Assembly: GCF_001425825.1 (NCBI RefSeq) | Contig: NZ_LMDM01000021.1 | Coordinates: 1-51,014 of the forward strand | Reading direction: 5' to 3' | Source of the DNA: Rhizobacter sp. Root1238 | GTDB lineage: Bacteria; Pseudomonadota; Gammaproteobacteria; Burkholderiales; Burkholderiaceae_C | Length of the DNA: 51,014 bases | In this document: positions 21,938 to 31,100 of the stretch, in pieces | Layout: each line of letters starts with the position of its first letter | Numbering within the stretch: position 1 is the first letter of the stretch | The notes under the pieces: model-generated | Told to the model about the DNA's origin: nothing | Database searches by the model: none | The model's input: the letters and a program-made list of their open reading frames with translations, nothing else | Translations under genes and position numbers: made by a program

Positions 21938-24544
21938 ATGGAAGCAACTGCACGCAGCGGCGACGACCGCGCGGCCGGGACCGGCAACGCCGCTTGCGAT
22001 CCCGCGCCCGACCAGCCCATGACCCTCGACCGCGAACGCTGGCAGCGCCTGAAGGAGCTGCTGGCCGACACGCTCGAGCGCCCCCCGCGCGAACGCAGGC
22101 ACTTCATCGCGCAGGCCTGCCCCGACGATGCCGCGCTGCGCGCCGAGCTCGAATCGCTGGTCGCCGCGGCCGAAGGCACCGGCCCGCTCGACCAGTCGCC
22201 CGCGGCCGGGTTGCTCGATGCGCTGTCGGCCGAAGCCGCCGCGGCGCCGCACGACGCGAGCGGCCAGCGCCTGGGCGACTACCGCCTGATCGCGTTGATC
22301 GCCCGCGGCGGCATGGGCGAGGTCTACCGCGCCGAGCGCGCCGACGGCCAGTACGAGCAGCAGGTGGCGGTGAAGATCGTGCGCGAAGGCGCCGACACCC
22401 GCTTCCTGCTCGACCGCTTCCATGCCGAACGGCGCATCCTCGCGACGCTCGACCATCCGAACCTCGCGAAGCTGCTCGACGCCGGCGTGTCGCCCGAAGG
22501 CGCGCACTACGTCGTGATGGACCTGGTCGACGGCGGCCTGCCGATCGACGCCTGGTGCACCGAGCACGCGCTGCCGGTGGCCGAGCGGCTGCGCCTGTTC
22601 CGAAGCCTCTGCCAGGTGGTCGACTACGCGCACCGCCAGGGCGTGGTGCACCGCGACCTGAAGCCGGGCAACATCCTGGTCGGTCGCGACGGCGTCGTGA
22701 AGCTGGTCGACTTCGGCATCGCGAAACGCCTGGACGCCGGCGCCGGCGATCGCACGGCCACCGCGATGCGCGCGCTGACGCCGCAGTACGCCAGCCCCGA
22801 GCAGGTGCGCGGCGAAGCGGTCACCGCGGCCAGCGACATCTACTCGCTCGGCGTCGTGCTGTACCGCCTGCTGACGCAGGCGAGTCCCTATGGCAGCGCG
22901 ACCGAAGACAACTACGCGCTGACGCGTGCCATCTGCGACACCGAGCCGCCGCCGCCGAGTCGCGCGCTCGACGATGCGCCGCGCGCGCGGCGGCGCCAGC
23001 TCGAAGGCGACCTCGATGCGGTGGTGCTGATGGCGCTGCGCAAGGATCCGTTGCACCGCTATGCCTCGGCCGAGGCGATGGCCGACGATGTGTTCCGCCA
23101 CCTCGAAGGCCTGCCGGTGCAGGCGCGCCGCGGCGCGTGGAGCTACCGCGCCGGCCGCTTCGTGCTGCGCCACCGCGCGGCGGTCGGTGCGGTGATGCTC
23201 GCCAACCTGGCGCTGGTCGCCGGCATCGCGTTCGCCGGCTACCAGGCTTACGAGGCGCACCGCCAGCGCGAACGCGCAGAGCGGCATTTCGCGAACGTGC
23301 GCAAGCTGGCGAGCTCGATGATGATCCCGATGCACGACGCGATCCGCGTGCTGCCGGGCTCGACGGCGGCGCGCAAGCTGCTGGTCGAGAACGGCATCGC
23401 GTACCTCGAAGGCATCGCGCCCGAGGCGCAGCAGGAACCGGCGCTGCAGGTCGAGCTGGCGAACGGCTACCGCAACATCGGCGACATCCAGGGCCGGCCC
23501 GGGGTGGCGAGCCTCGGCGATCCGCAAGGCGCGCTCAGGAGCTACGGCCGCGCCATCGAGCTGCTGGCGCCGGTGCTCGCCGCGCGTCCCCCGCACGATG
23601 CGGTGTACCGCGACGCGCAGCAGGAAGCGGCGGTCGCGCACCAGCGCGAAGGCGCGGTGTTCGGCTTCATCGGCAAGTTCCCCGAGGCCGTGCGCACGCT
23701 GCGCGCCGGCATCGCGGTGGCCGACGACCTGGCGGCCGCCGACCGGTCGAACCGGGTGTACCAGCTGCTGCGCGCCACGCTGTACGGGCAGCTGAGCCAG
23801 GTGCAGATGTTCTCGGGCGACATCGACACCTACCTGAAGACCTCGGACGACGCCGCCGCGCAGCTGGAAGCCCTGGTCGCGCGAGACCCGGATGACACCG
23901 ACGCCGGCCTGAACCTCGCATCGAACTACTCGACGCGCGGCGAGCAGCTGATCCAGCGCGACGCCACCCCCGCCAGCGCGCAGCTCGCGCTCGCCGCCTT
24001 CCGCAAGAGCCTGGCGGTGCTGGAGCGGCTGGTGGCGAAGAACCCGCAGAACACGTCGCTCGAGCGGCACGTCGCGACCGACCTGGAGAACATCGCCTGG
24101 TGCCTGCGCCGCCTCGATCAGCCACCCGAGGCGGTGGCGCACGCACGGCGCGCGCTCGACATGATGCGCGGGCTGAGCGCGAAGGACCCCGGCAACACCC
24201 AGTTCCAGGCCGACGTGGCAAGCATGCAGACCTCGCTCGGCGAGGCCTTGCTGGCCGACCGCGACGCGCGCGGCGGCGTGTCGGTGCTGACCGAGGCGGT
24301 GGCGTCGTTCGCCGCGTTGCCGGCCGGCCTGCGCGAGGACAACTACGTGCACCACCACCAGGGCCTCGCGCACCACCTGCTGGGCGTGGCGCTGCAGGCG
24401 CGGCAGCAGCCGGGCGATGCCGGCGCGGCCTGCGCCCAGCAGCGGCTCGCGCTGCCGATCCTCGAAGAGATGGACAAGCAGGGCATCCCGCCCGGCGTCA
24501 CCGGGCCGGGGCCCGTGCGCGACGCGTTGAAGGCGTGCGGATAG
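21938..24544 (+). CDS. Hanks-type serine/threonine protein kinase with TM and TPR-like C-terminus
   Basis: An 868-residue protein. An N-terminal segment (about 28-100) with RERWQRLKELLADTLERPP and LRAELESLVAAAEG is typical of bacterial TPR-kinases. The kinase domain (about 115-395) has the glycine loop IARGGMGEVY, VAVK (Lys146), HRDLKPGN (Asp240), VDFGIAK (Asp258) and APE-like ASPEQVRG. One transmembrane helix is about 410-432 (VGAVMLANLALVAGIAFAG). The extracytoplasmic part (about 440-868) is helical with TPR-like repeats such as AALQVELANGYRNIGD. All catalytic residues are present. GGAG precedes the ATG. Substrate and signal are unknown; the chemotaxis receptor lies directly upstream. Confidence 0.92.
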   Translation: MEATARSGDDRAAGTGNAACDPAPDQPMTLDRERWQRLKELLADTLERPPRERRHFIAQACPDDAALRAELESLVAAAEGTGPLDQSPAAGLLDALSAEAAAAPHDASGQRLGDYRLIALIARGGMGEVYRAERADGQYEQQVAVKIVREGADTRFLLDRFHAERRILATLDHPNLAKLLDAGVSPEGAHYVVMDLVDGGLPIDAWCTEHALPVAERLRLFRSLCQVVDYAHRQGVVHRDLKPGNILVGRDGVVKLVDFGIAKRLDAGAGDRTATAMRALTPQYASPEQVRGEAVTAASDIYSLGVVLYRLLTQASPYGSATEDNYALTRAICDTEPPPPSRALDDAPRARRRQLEGDLDAVVLMALRKDPLHRYASAEAMADDVFRHLEGLPVQARRGAWSYRAGRFVLRHRAAVGAVMLANLALVAGIAFAGYQAYEAHRQRERAERHFANVRKLASSMMIPMHDAIRVLPGSTAARKLLVENGIAYLEGIAPEAQQEPALQVELANGYRNIGDIQGRPGVASLGDPQGALRSYGRAIELLAPVLAARPPHDAVYRDAQQEAAVAHQREGAVFGFIGKFPEAVRTLRAGIAVADDLAAADRSNRVYQLLRATLYGQLSQVQMFSGDIDTYLKTSDDAAAQLEALVARDPDDTDAGLNLASNYSTRGEQLIQRDATPASAQLALAAFRKSLAVLERLVAKNPQNTSLERHVATDLENIAWCLRRLDQPPEAVAHARRALDMMRGLSAKDPGNTQFQADVASMQTSLGEALLADRDARGGVSVLTEAVASFAALPAGLREDNYVHHHQGLAHHLLGVALQARQQPGDAGAACAQQRLALPILEEMDKQGIPPGVTGPGPVRDALKACG

Positions 24545-24556
24545 CGGGAGCGGCCG

Positions 24557-25156
24557 TCAATCCACTCGCATGAACTGCTGCCGCACGTGATGCCGGTCGA
24601 GCATCTCGAAGTGCCACCATTCGTTGTCGATGCCGTTGAAGCCGGCCGCGGTCAGCGCGTCGCGCAGCAGCCGGCGGTGGCCGACCTGCGCCGGCGTCAG
24701 CGCGCCGCTCGCGAGGTGCGCCGCTTCGAGCACCGGATGCGACAGCGCCGTCATCTCGTCGAAGCCGCTGCCCATGTCGAGCTCGCGGCCCTGCGTGTCG
24801 AGCACGGTCGCGTCGAGCGCCATGCCGAACGAATGGATCGAACCGCGCGCCGGGTCGGCAACGTACTGGCGCAGGCCGGTGCCGTCGAGGTGATCCCACA
24901 GCTCGATCTGCACGCGGTGCGGGCGCAGCGCGTCCAGCACCAGCAACCGGTGCCCCGGCGCCGCTTCGGCCAGCCGGGCCGCGGCCCGTGCGAGCCCGTC
25001 GGCCGCCAGCCGGTGCAGCCAGGCGCAATCGAGCGCGCCATACAGGTCGCGCCCGACGAAATTGCGCACGCTGGCGTAGCGCAGGTCCACCGCGACGCCG
25101 GCGATCGTCGACAGCCGGCGGAAATCGGGATGGGTGGCGATGGCTTCGCAGCGCAT
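24557..25156 (-). CDS. ddpX: D-alanyl-D-alanine dipeptidase (VanX/DdpX family, M15D)
   Basis: A 199-residue zinc dipeptidase. Seen are the Arg of DALRPHRV (Arg78), the zinc motif SIHSFGMALD (His108, Asp115) and the catalytic EWWHFE (Glu179, His182), spaced as in VanX. It hydrolyses D-Ala-D-Ala, for example for peptidoglycan dipeptide recycling. There is no signal peptide, so it is cytoplasmic. It begins two bases after the stop of the MgtC-like gene, hence the same operon. No VanA/VanH-type ligase genes are near, so a resistance role is unlikely. Confidence 0.9.
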   Translation of the reverse strand: MRCEAIATHPDFRRLSTIAGVAVDLRYASVRNFVGRDLYGALDCAWLHRLAADGLARAAARLAEAAPGHRLLVLDALRPHRVQIELWDHLDGTGLRQYVADPARGSIHSFGMALDATVLDTQGRELDMGSGFDEMTALSHPVLEAAHLASGALTPAQVGHRRLLRDALTAAGFNGIDNEWWHFEMLDRHHVRQQFMRVD

Positions 25157-25158
25157 GG

Positions 25159-25635
25159 CTACTTCGGCTTCGAACCGCGGTCGACGATGCGCGGCACCAG
25201 CGCCAGCACGATCAGCGCGAGCAGCGTGCTCAGCAACGCCGTCGACTCGCGCCCGAGCCCGCAGGCCACGCCGATGGCGGCGGTCATGAAGACGCCGGCC
25301 GCGGTCGTCAGGCCCAGCACCTGTTCTTCCGATCGCAGCTTCAGGATCGCGCCGGCCCCGAGGAACCCGACACCCGCGACCACGCCCTGGATCACGCGGC
25401 TCAGGTCGGCCACCTGCATGCCGCCCTGCTGCGGCACCAGCACGAACAGCGCCGCCCCCATCGCCACCAGCATGTGCGTGCGGACGCCGGCCGCCTTGCC
25501 CTGGCTCTGCCGCTCGTAGCCGAGCACGCCACCGAGCAGCGCCGCGAGCGTCAGGCGCAGCAGCACACGCGTGATCTGCTGCGGATCGCCCAGGTCCGAA
25601 AACTCTTCGCGCAAGGCCCGCATCACCTGATCCAT
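25159..25635 (-). CDS. MgtC/SapB-family inner membrane protein
   Basis: A 158-residue protein with four or five hydrophobic segments. It carries the family signature LLRLTLAALLGGVLGYERQ, then AAGVRTHMLVAMGAALFVLV, the GVVAGVGFLGAGAIL motif and LTTAAGVFMTAAIGVA. It lacks the long cytosolic ACT-like tail of virulence MgtC, so it is the short YhiD-like form. Its function is likely Mg2+- or acid-stress related but not settled for the family. ATG 25635 has AAGGAG 7 nt upstream; longer frames to 25743 were rejected. Confidence 0.9.
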   Translation of the reverse strand: MDQVMRALREEFSDLGDPQQITRVLLRLTLAALLGGVLGYERQSQGKAAGVRTHMLVAMGAALFVLVPQQGGMQVADLSRVIQGVVAGVGFLGAGAILKLRSEEQVLGLTTAAGVFMTAAIGVACGLGRESTALLSTLLALIVLALVPRIVDRGSKPK

Positions 25636-25711
25636 CGGCACTCCTTCGTTCACGTCGTCGGATGCTACTGCCCGCGTGGCGATCCCACCCACGGTAACGA
25701 GCCGATACGAC

Positions 25712-25775
25712 CGTAGGAGCGCACCTACGCCGAGTCGCGCCAATCCGCCTTGTTGGTGCCAGGGCCGGCTCCTAC
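25712..25775. promoter_or_regulatory. Alternative inverted repeats before the PEP-CTERM genes
   Basis: CGTAGG/CCTACG (25712-25717 and 25724-25729) forms one hairpin. GTAGGAGC (25713-25720) can instead pair with GCTCCTAC (25768-25775). They lie in the gap between the divergent mgtC-like and PEP-CTERM genes, and a -10-like TACAGT follows at 25773. Confidence 0.35.
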
Positions 25776-25821
25776 AGTCGTCTCAGGTTCGCGCCGCGGC
25801 GCGCGTTCAAGGGGGAGAACC

Positions 25822-27006
25822 ATGAAGACATCCGCGCGCCTGCTGGCGTCGCTTGCGCTCGGTTGCGGCCTGGCGGCATCGCTGCCCGCGCAGGCCACCG
25901 ACTACACGCTGTTCGATCTCGGTTCGCTGACGCCCGGCCAGGCGATGTGGGCGACGGGCATCAACGATCTCGGCCAGGTCGTCGGCTATTCGTATGGCGA
26001 CGGCCGCAACGGCGATTCGTCCAGCAACCTGTACAACGCCTTCGTGACCGGAGCGAACGGCACCGGCCTCACCGGCCTGGGCACGCTGGGCGGCAGCTGG
26101 AGCCGCGCGTTCGGGATCAACAACGCCGGGCAGGTGGTCGGCGATTCGCAGACGGCGTCGGGCGGGTTCCGCGCCTTCATCGGCACGGCCGGCGGCCCGC
26201 TCAACGACATCGGCACACTCGCCGGCAGCATCAGCAGCAGTGCCACCGCGATCAATGCCAGCGGCCAGGTCGTCGGTGTCGCGATCGACCCGATGGGCGG
26301 CGACCCGCGTGGCTTCGTTTCCGGCCCGAACGGCAGCAACCTGCAAGCCCTCGGCACCCTGAACGGCCAGCCACTGCATGGCCACGACATCAACGACAGC
26401 GGCCAAGTCGCCGGCGGCGTGAGCTACTCCTACCTCAACACCAGCTTCGTGACCGGCCCGAATGCCACCTCGCCCAGCGGCGTCTTCGCCGACACCAGCC
26501 GCGTCAACGCGATCAACAACCACGGGCAGGTGGCCGGGACGTACGGATCGGACTTCACCTACACGGACGCCTTCGTCGGCACGCCCGGGGGAACCGAAAC
26601 CCACCTCGACTTCCACGGCGTGGCGAACTACGAGTTCGGCAACCTCGGCGGCTTCGGCCAGTACGGTCCGATCTCGCAGAGCCAGGCGCTCGCGCTGAAC
26701 GACAGCGGCCAGGTGGCCGGCACGTTCAACAACGGCCGCATCGCGGACTACTTCGCCTTCATCACCGCCGCCAACGGCCAGGGCGTCGTCAACCTCGACA
26801 GCCTGTTCACGCTCGGCGACGGCGACCATTTCATCTACGCGACCGGCGTCAACAACGCCGGCCAGTTCATCGCGAACACCGCACTGGGGCATGCCTACCT
26901 GATCTCGCCGATCCCCGAGCCGGTCACGCTCGCGCTGTGGACGGGCGGGCTGCTGCTGATCGGATGGCGTGGCCGTCGCGCCACCACAACCAGGGAAACC
27001 ACATGA
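25822..27006 (+). CDS. HAF-repeat PEP-CTERM exported protein, first paralogue
   Basis: A 394-residue protein. After a signal peptide (LLASLALGCGLAASLPAQA) come seven or so beta-propeller-like HAF repeats of the form LGTLGGSWSRAFGINNAGQVVG. The C-terminus is a PEP-CTERM sorting tail: IPEPVTLALWTGGLLLIGW and then GRR. Such tails are cut by an exosortase that anchors or releases the protein, often with exopolysaccharide or biofilm. No exosortase gene is in the window. GGGGGAGA lies before the ATG. The stop overlaps the next ATG (ATGA). Confidence 0.9.
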   Translation: MKTSARLLASLALGCGLAASLPAQATDYTLFDLGSLTPGQAMWATGINDLGQVVGYSYGDGRNGDSSSNLYNAFVTGANGTGLTGLGTLGGSWSRAFGINNAGQVVGDSQTASGGFRAFIGTAGGPLNDIGTLAGSISSSATAINASGQVVGVAIDPMGGDPRGFVSGPNGSNLQALGTLNGQPLHGHDINDSGQVAGGVSYSYLNTSFVTGPNATSPSGVFADTSRVNAINNHGQVAGTYGSDFTYTDAFVGTPGGTETHLDFHGVANYEFGNLGGFGQYGPISQSQALALNDSGQVAGTFNNGRIADYFAFITAANGQGVVNLDSLFTLGDGDHFIYATGVNNAGQFIANTALGHAYLISPIPEPVTLALWTGGLLLIGWRGRRATTTRETT

Positions 27007-28280
27007 AGACTCCGAACTTCCTCGCCTCGCTGGCGCTCGCCGCCGGCCTCGCCTGCACCGCGACCGCCCACGCGCAGACCACGCAGTACCAGCTGTTCGA
27101 CATCGGCCAGCTGAGCCCCGGCGACGGGATGTACGCGACCGGCATCAACAACAGCGGGCAGGTCAGCGGCTATGCGTACACGAACGGCTTCAACGGCTGG
27201 TCGTCGGTCGGCGACTATCGCGCCTTCAGCACCGGCGCCAACGGCAGCGGCGTGACCGCCCTCGGCACGCTCGGCGGCAGCTGGAGCAAGGCGTACGGCA
27301 TCAACGACGCCGGCCAAGTGGTCGGCACGGCCCAGACGGCCGGCGGCAGCTTCCACGCGTTCCTGCGCGGCAGCACCGGTCCGATGCAGGACCTGGGCAC
27401 GCTGGGCGCGGTCAACAGCATCGCCACCGCGATCAATGCCAGCGGCCAGGTGATCGGCCGCACCGGCGGCGGCCCGTTCTCCAGCGATCCGGACTCGCTC
27501 GACCCGCAGCAAGGCTTCATCACCGATGCGAACGGCCAGGCGATGCGCTCGCTCGGCAGCCTGAACGGCCAGCCGCTGTTCGGCAACGGCCTCAACGACG
27601 CCGGCCGCGTGGTCGGCCACATCGGCTTCAGCGAGCTGAACCAGGCGGGCACCTTCGTGACCGGCGCGAACGGCAGCGCACCGGTGGCGCTGCCGGCGGC
27701 GGTGCACTACCAGGAGAGCTCGATCAACAACGCCGGCCAGATCGCCGGCACCTACATCGGGCCGCAGGACCAGATCGGCCGCAACGCCTACATCGGCAAC
27801 GATTCCGGCACCGTGAAGCCGCTCGATTTCTCGCATGTCGCGAACTACGCCCAGGGCAACCTGGGCGGCTCGGGCCAGTACGGCCCCGCGTCGTTCAGCG
27901 ACACCGCCGGCATCAACGAGTTCGGCCAGGTGGCGGGCACGATCCACAACCTCCGCTTCGGTCGCGACTTCGCATTCATCACCGGCGCCAACGGCCAGGG
28001 CGTGATCGACGTCAACAGCCTGTTCACGCTGGCCGACGGCGACTGGTTCCGCACCGTGACCGGCATCAACGACCAGGGGCAGTTCGTCGTCAACAGCGGC
28101 TACGGGCACGCCTACCTGATCTCGCCGATCCCCGAGCCGGCCACGCTCGCGCTGTGGGGCGTCGGCCTGCTGCTGATCGGCGGCGCGGCGCGGCGCCGGA
28201 TCAATGCAGCAACGGGGTCAGCAGGCCGCCCCACTGCCACAGCGCAAAGCCTGCGAGCAGCAATGCCGATGCCTTGTTGA
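27003..28280 (+). CDS. HAF-repeat PEP-CTERM exported protein, second paralogue with extended tail
   Basis: A 425-residue tandem paralogue of the preceding gene: the same signal peptide type (FLASLALAAGLACTATAHA), aligned HAF repeats (ALGTLGGSWSKAYGINDAG) and the sorting tail IPEPATLALWGVGLLLIGG followed by ARRR. Normally the protein stops just after the Arg cluster. Here it reads on for about 27 residues (NAATGSAGRPTATAQSL and more), overlapping the 3' end of the convergent LysE gene by 80 bp, so an original stop may have been lost. Its ATG overlaps the previous stop by four bases. Confidence 0.87.
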   Translation: MKTPNFLASLALAAGLACTATAHAQTTQYQLFDIGQLSPGDGMYATGINNSGQVSGYAYTNGFNGWSSVGDYRAFSTGANGSGVTALGTLGGSWSKAYGINDAGQVVGTAQTAGGSFHAFLRGSTGPMQDLGTLGAVNSIATAINASGQVIGRTGGGPFSSDPDSLDPQQGFITDANGQAMRSLGSLNGQPLFGNGLNDAGRVVGHIGFSELNQAGTFVTGANGSAPVALPAAVHYQESSINNAGQIAGTYIGPQDQIGRNAYIGNDSGTVKPLDFSHVANYAQGNLGGSGQYGPASFSDTAGINEFGQVAGTIHNLRFGRDFAFITGANGQGVIDVNSLFTLADGDWFRTVTGINDQGQFVVNSGYGHAYLISPIPEPATLALWGVGLLLIGGAARRRINAATGSAGRPTATAQSLRAAMPMPC

Positions 28281-28839
28281 TCGCCCGCCGCCACGCGGGC
28301 CGGAAGCTGTGGCGCAGCCGACCCACCGTGACGGACAGCAGCAGCCACCACAGCGCCGAGCCGACGAACACGCCGGCCACCATCACCAGCGGCGAACCGC
28401 CGGCCACCTGCGCGCTCATCGCGCCGAAGATCGCGATGAAGGACACGATGGTCATCGGGTTCGACAGCGTCAGCGCGAAGGTGGTCGCGAAGCAGCTCCA
28501 CAGCGCCGGCACCGGGGCCGGCGCAGCACCGGCGTCGTCACCGGCCGCCTGGTTCCAGCCCGACCACGCCAGCCGCAGCAGCACCAGTCCGCCGAATACC
28601 GCGAGCCAGAGCTTCGCGCCGACCAGCCACGCGATCAGCGCGGTGGCGCCGAAGGCCCCGACCGCGCCGTAGACGGTGTCGGCCGCTGCTGCGCCCATGC
28701 CGGTCGCGAGGCCGGCGCGCCAGCCGCCATCGAGCGTGCGCTGGATCGTCAGCAGCCCGATCGGGCCGACCGGGGCCGCGATCGACAGGCCGATCAGCAG
28801 CGATTGGAAGAAGAGAAGCCAGGACGTCGAATCGGTCAT
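28201..28839 (-). CDS. LysE/RhtB-family amino-acid exporter
   Basis: A 212-residue inner-membrane protein with about six helices. The family signature is at the start: LLIGLSIAAPVGPIGLLTIQ, then GLATGMGAAAADTVYG and the conserved FALTLSNPMTIVSFIAIFG. The family exports amino acids such as lysine, homoserine or threonine; the substrate here is unknown. It begins at ATG 28839 just after the c-di-GMP enzyme gene on the same strand (36 bp), and its end overlaps the convergent PEP-CTERM gene. Confidence 0.92.
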   Translation of the reverse strand: MTDSTSWLLFFQSLLIGLSIAAPVGPIGLLTIQRTLDGGWRAGLATGMGAAAADTVYGAVGAFGATALIAWLVGAKLWLAVFGGLVLLRLAWSGWNQAAGDDAGAAPAPVPALWSCFATTFALTLSNPMTIVSFIAIFGAMSAQVAGGSPLVMVAGVFVGSALWWLLLSVTVGRLRHSFRPAWRRAINKASALLLAGFALWQWGGLLTPLLH

Positions 28840-28874
28840 GGCCGCATTGTCGTGCGACGAAGTCCAGGGCCCGG

Positions 28875-30875
28875 TCAGATCACCGGATCCAGCGTGCTCA
28901 GTCGCGGCTCGCTGCGCGGCGACCGCCAGCCTTGCGGATCGTCGTGCCGCAGCTGGTGCGCCGGCACCGGCCGGCCGAGCAGGAAGCCCTGGATCTCGTC
29001 GCAGCCGTGGGCCCGCAGCCGCGCCAGCTGCGACGCCGTCTCGGCCCCCTCGGCATTGACCTTCATGCCCAGCGCATGCGACAGCGAGACGATCGAGCCG
29101 ACGATCAGGTCGACCTTCGGGTCGCGCTCCATGTTCTGCGTGAACGCGCGGTCGATCTTCACCTTGTGGAACGGGAAGCGCCACAGGTAGGCCAGGCTCG
29201 AATAGCCGGTGCCGAAATCGTCCATCACGATGCGCGCGCCGAGCGCCTGCAAGGTCCGCAGCGTCTGCAGCACCTGCTCGGTGTTGCGCATCAGCAGCGA
29301 TTCGGTGATCTCCAGCTGCAGCCGCTGCGGCGCGAGGCCGGAGCGCACCAGGCATTCCGACACCACGCCGACCAGGTCGCCCTGGAACTGCGCGGCCGAC
29401 AGGTTCACCGAGACGTCGAACTGCGACGGCCAGCGCACCGCCTCTTCGCAGGCGCGCAGCAGCACCCAGCGGCCGAGCGGCTCGATCAACCCGGCCTGTT
29501 CGGCCAGCGGGATGAACTCGGCCGGCGAGATCGCGCCGCGATCGGGGTGCGACCAGCGCGCGAGCGCCTCGTAGCCGCTCAGGCGCAGCGCCTCGGCCTC
29601 GAACAGCGGCTGGAAGTGCAGCGTCAGCTGGTCCGCCGCGATCGCATGACGCAGGTCGTGCACCAGCGCGCGTCGCAGCTGCAGTTCGGCATCCATCGCG
29701 GCGTCGTAGAAGCTGAACTGGCCGCGGCCGTCGGCCTTCGCGCGGTACAGCGCCAGGTCGGCCTTGTGCAGCAGCTCGTCGCGCGTGAGCCCGTCGGTGC
29801 CGTAGATCGCCGCGCCGACGCTCGCGCCGCCGTCGACGCGGGCATCGCCGAGCTCGTGCGGCGCCGCCAGCACCTCGACCACGCGCTGCGCGAACGACGA
29901 CACGTCGTCCGAGCCGCGCACGCCGCCCTGCAGGATCGCGAACTCGTCGCCGCCCAGCCGCGCCACCAGGTCGAACTGCCGCACCACCTCGCGCAGCCGT
30001 GTCGCCACGCTGCACAGGCAGGCATCGCCGGCCGCCTGGCCGTGCGTGTCGTTGATCAGCTTGAAGTGGTCGAGGTCCAGGCACAGCACCGCGAACTTCG
30101 GGCCGCCCGCACGCGAGCGTGCCTCGGCCTCGCTGAGCGCGGCATTGAAGCTCGCGCGGTTCATCAACCCGGTCAGCGGATCGTGTTCGGCCAGGTAGCG
30201 CACCTTGTCTTCGGCCTGGCGCTCGCGGCGCGTGCGCACGATCCACTGCCACAGGCTCAGCCCGAGCAGCAGCGCCAGCGCCGCCACCACCGCGATCGCC
30301 ACCCGCAGGAAGGCCGACGCGATGCGCGCCGCCCGATCGGCCTGGTCGACATACACCTCGACCACGCCGCCGATGTTGCCGTTGCCGCCCTGCACCGGGA
30401 TGTAGGCCTCGCTGTACACGCTCGGCCGGTCGACGCGCTGCCCGTGCCGCAGGTACACGATGCTGCGCCCGCTGAGCACCAGGTCGCGCACCTCGGGGCT
30501 GCGGGCGAGCGTGTCCAGCGGTGCGGCGGCGCGCGCCCGTGCGAGCTCGTCGGCGCCGAGCCCGAGCTGCTCGGACACCAGCAGTTCGCGGCCGTGCGGG
30601 TCGTAGAGCTTGAAGCGGAACACCTCGCCCAGGTGGCGCAGGCGGTTGAGCTGCTCGATGGCGGCCGGCGTCAACGGCCCGCCGGCGAAGATGGTGTCGA
30701 GTTCGGGCACCGTGTCGCGCACGTAGCTGGCCCACTGCAACGCGCTGTGTTCCGCATCGGCACGCAGCTGCGCGCGCGACGCCGTCTTCATCGCCCAGGC
30801 CACCATCGCGCAGGCGAGCGCGCCGGCCAGCAGCCAGCCGAGTAGTGCGCGCCAGGTGGGATTGAGCGAGGTCAT
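28875..30875 (-). CDS. Membrane GGDEF-EAL cyclic-di-GMP enzyme
   Basis: A 666-residue protein. TM1 is about 8-29, a periplasmic sensor is about 30-185 (with VVEVYVDQADRA before the exit) and TM2 is about 190-212. The GGDEF domain has an intact GGDEF at 308-312 and an inhibitory I-site RQFD at 299-302. The EAL domain starts with EALARW at 436 and keeps DDFGTGYSSL and NAEGAET. Both catalytic motifs are present, so it may make and degrade c-di-GMP. The start at 30875 is the first Met before TM1; a ribosome site is weak. It is divergent from another GGDEF gene. Confidence 0.93.
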   Translation of the reverse strand: MTSLNPTWRALLGWLLAGALACAMVAWAMKTASRAQLRADAEHSALQWASYVRDTVPELDTIFAGGPLTPAAIEQLNRLRHLGEVFRFKLYDPHGRELLVSEQLGLGADELARARAAAPLDTLARSPEVRDLVLSGRSIVYLRHGQRVDRPSVYSEAYIPVQGGNGNIGGVVEVYVDQADRAARIASAFLRVAIAVVAALALLLGLSLWQWIVRTRRERQAEDKVRYLAEHDPLTGLMNRASFNAALSEAEARSRAGGPKFAVLCLDLDHFKLINDTHGQAAGDACLCSVATRLREVVRQFDLVARLGGDEFAILQGGVRGSDDVSSFAQRVVEVLAAPHELGDARVDGGASVGAAIYGTDGLTRDELLHKADLALYRAKADGRGQFSFYDAAMDAELQLRRALVHDLRHAIAADQLTLHFQPLFEAEALRLSGYEALARWSHPDRGAISPAEFIPLAEQAGLIEPLGRWVLLRACEEAVRWPSQFDVSVNLSAAQFQGDLVGVVSECLVRSGLAPQRLQLEITESLLMRNTEQVLQTLRTLQALGARIVMDDFGTGYSSLAYLWRFPFHKVKIDRAFTQNMERDPKVDLIVGSIVSLSHALGMKVNAEGAETASQLARLRAHGCDEIQGFLLGRPVPAHQLRHDDPQGWRSPRSEPRLSTLDPVI

Positions 30876-31011
30876 TCGAATTCGAAACTCCGGCAACCGT
30901 TCGAGCCCGGTCCAACGGTCGGGCGACGGCTTTCCATCGCGGGATATCGGCAGCGCCGGCCACGACCTGAGGCGCTGCAGGCACACGCCCTCCCCCTTCG
31001 CGTGAGGTATG

Positions 31012-31044
31012 CACGGCCGCGCGCCCCCCGGTGGTGCGGCCGTG
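31012..31044. promoter_or_regulatory. Inverted repeat between two c-di-GMP genes
   Basis: CACGGCCGC (31012-31020) and GCGGCCGTG (31036-31044) form a perfect 9-bp stem with a 15-nt loop. It lies in the divergent intergenic region and could be an operator or a 5' leader hairpin of the plus-strand gene. Confidence 0.35.
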
Positions 31045-31100
31045 GACGATGGCACGCGCCGCCTGCTCAAGAAGCAGCCTTGAAGGCCGAGATTGAAGGC

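Noticed and set aside
21545-24376. 943-codon minus-strand frame opposite the kinase gene
   Set aside because: Low-complexity His/Arg/Gln/Val composition; the plus strand has all kinase motifs.
24557-25156. Vancomycin-resistance gene (vanX)
   Set aside because: Only the dipeptidase is present. No VanH, VanA or VanRS genes are nearby and the organism type is Gram-negative, so a recycling role is more likely.
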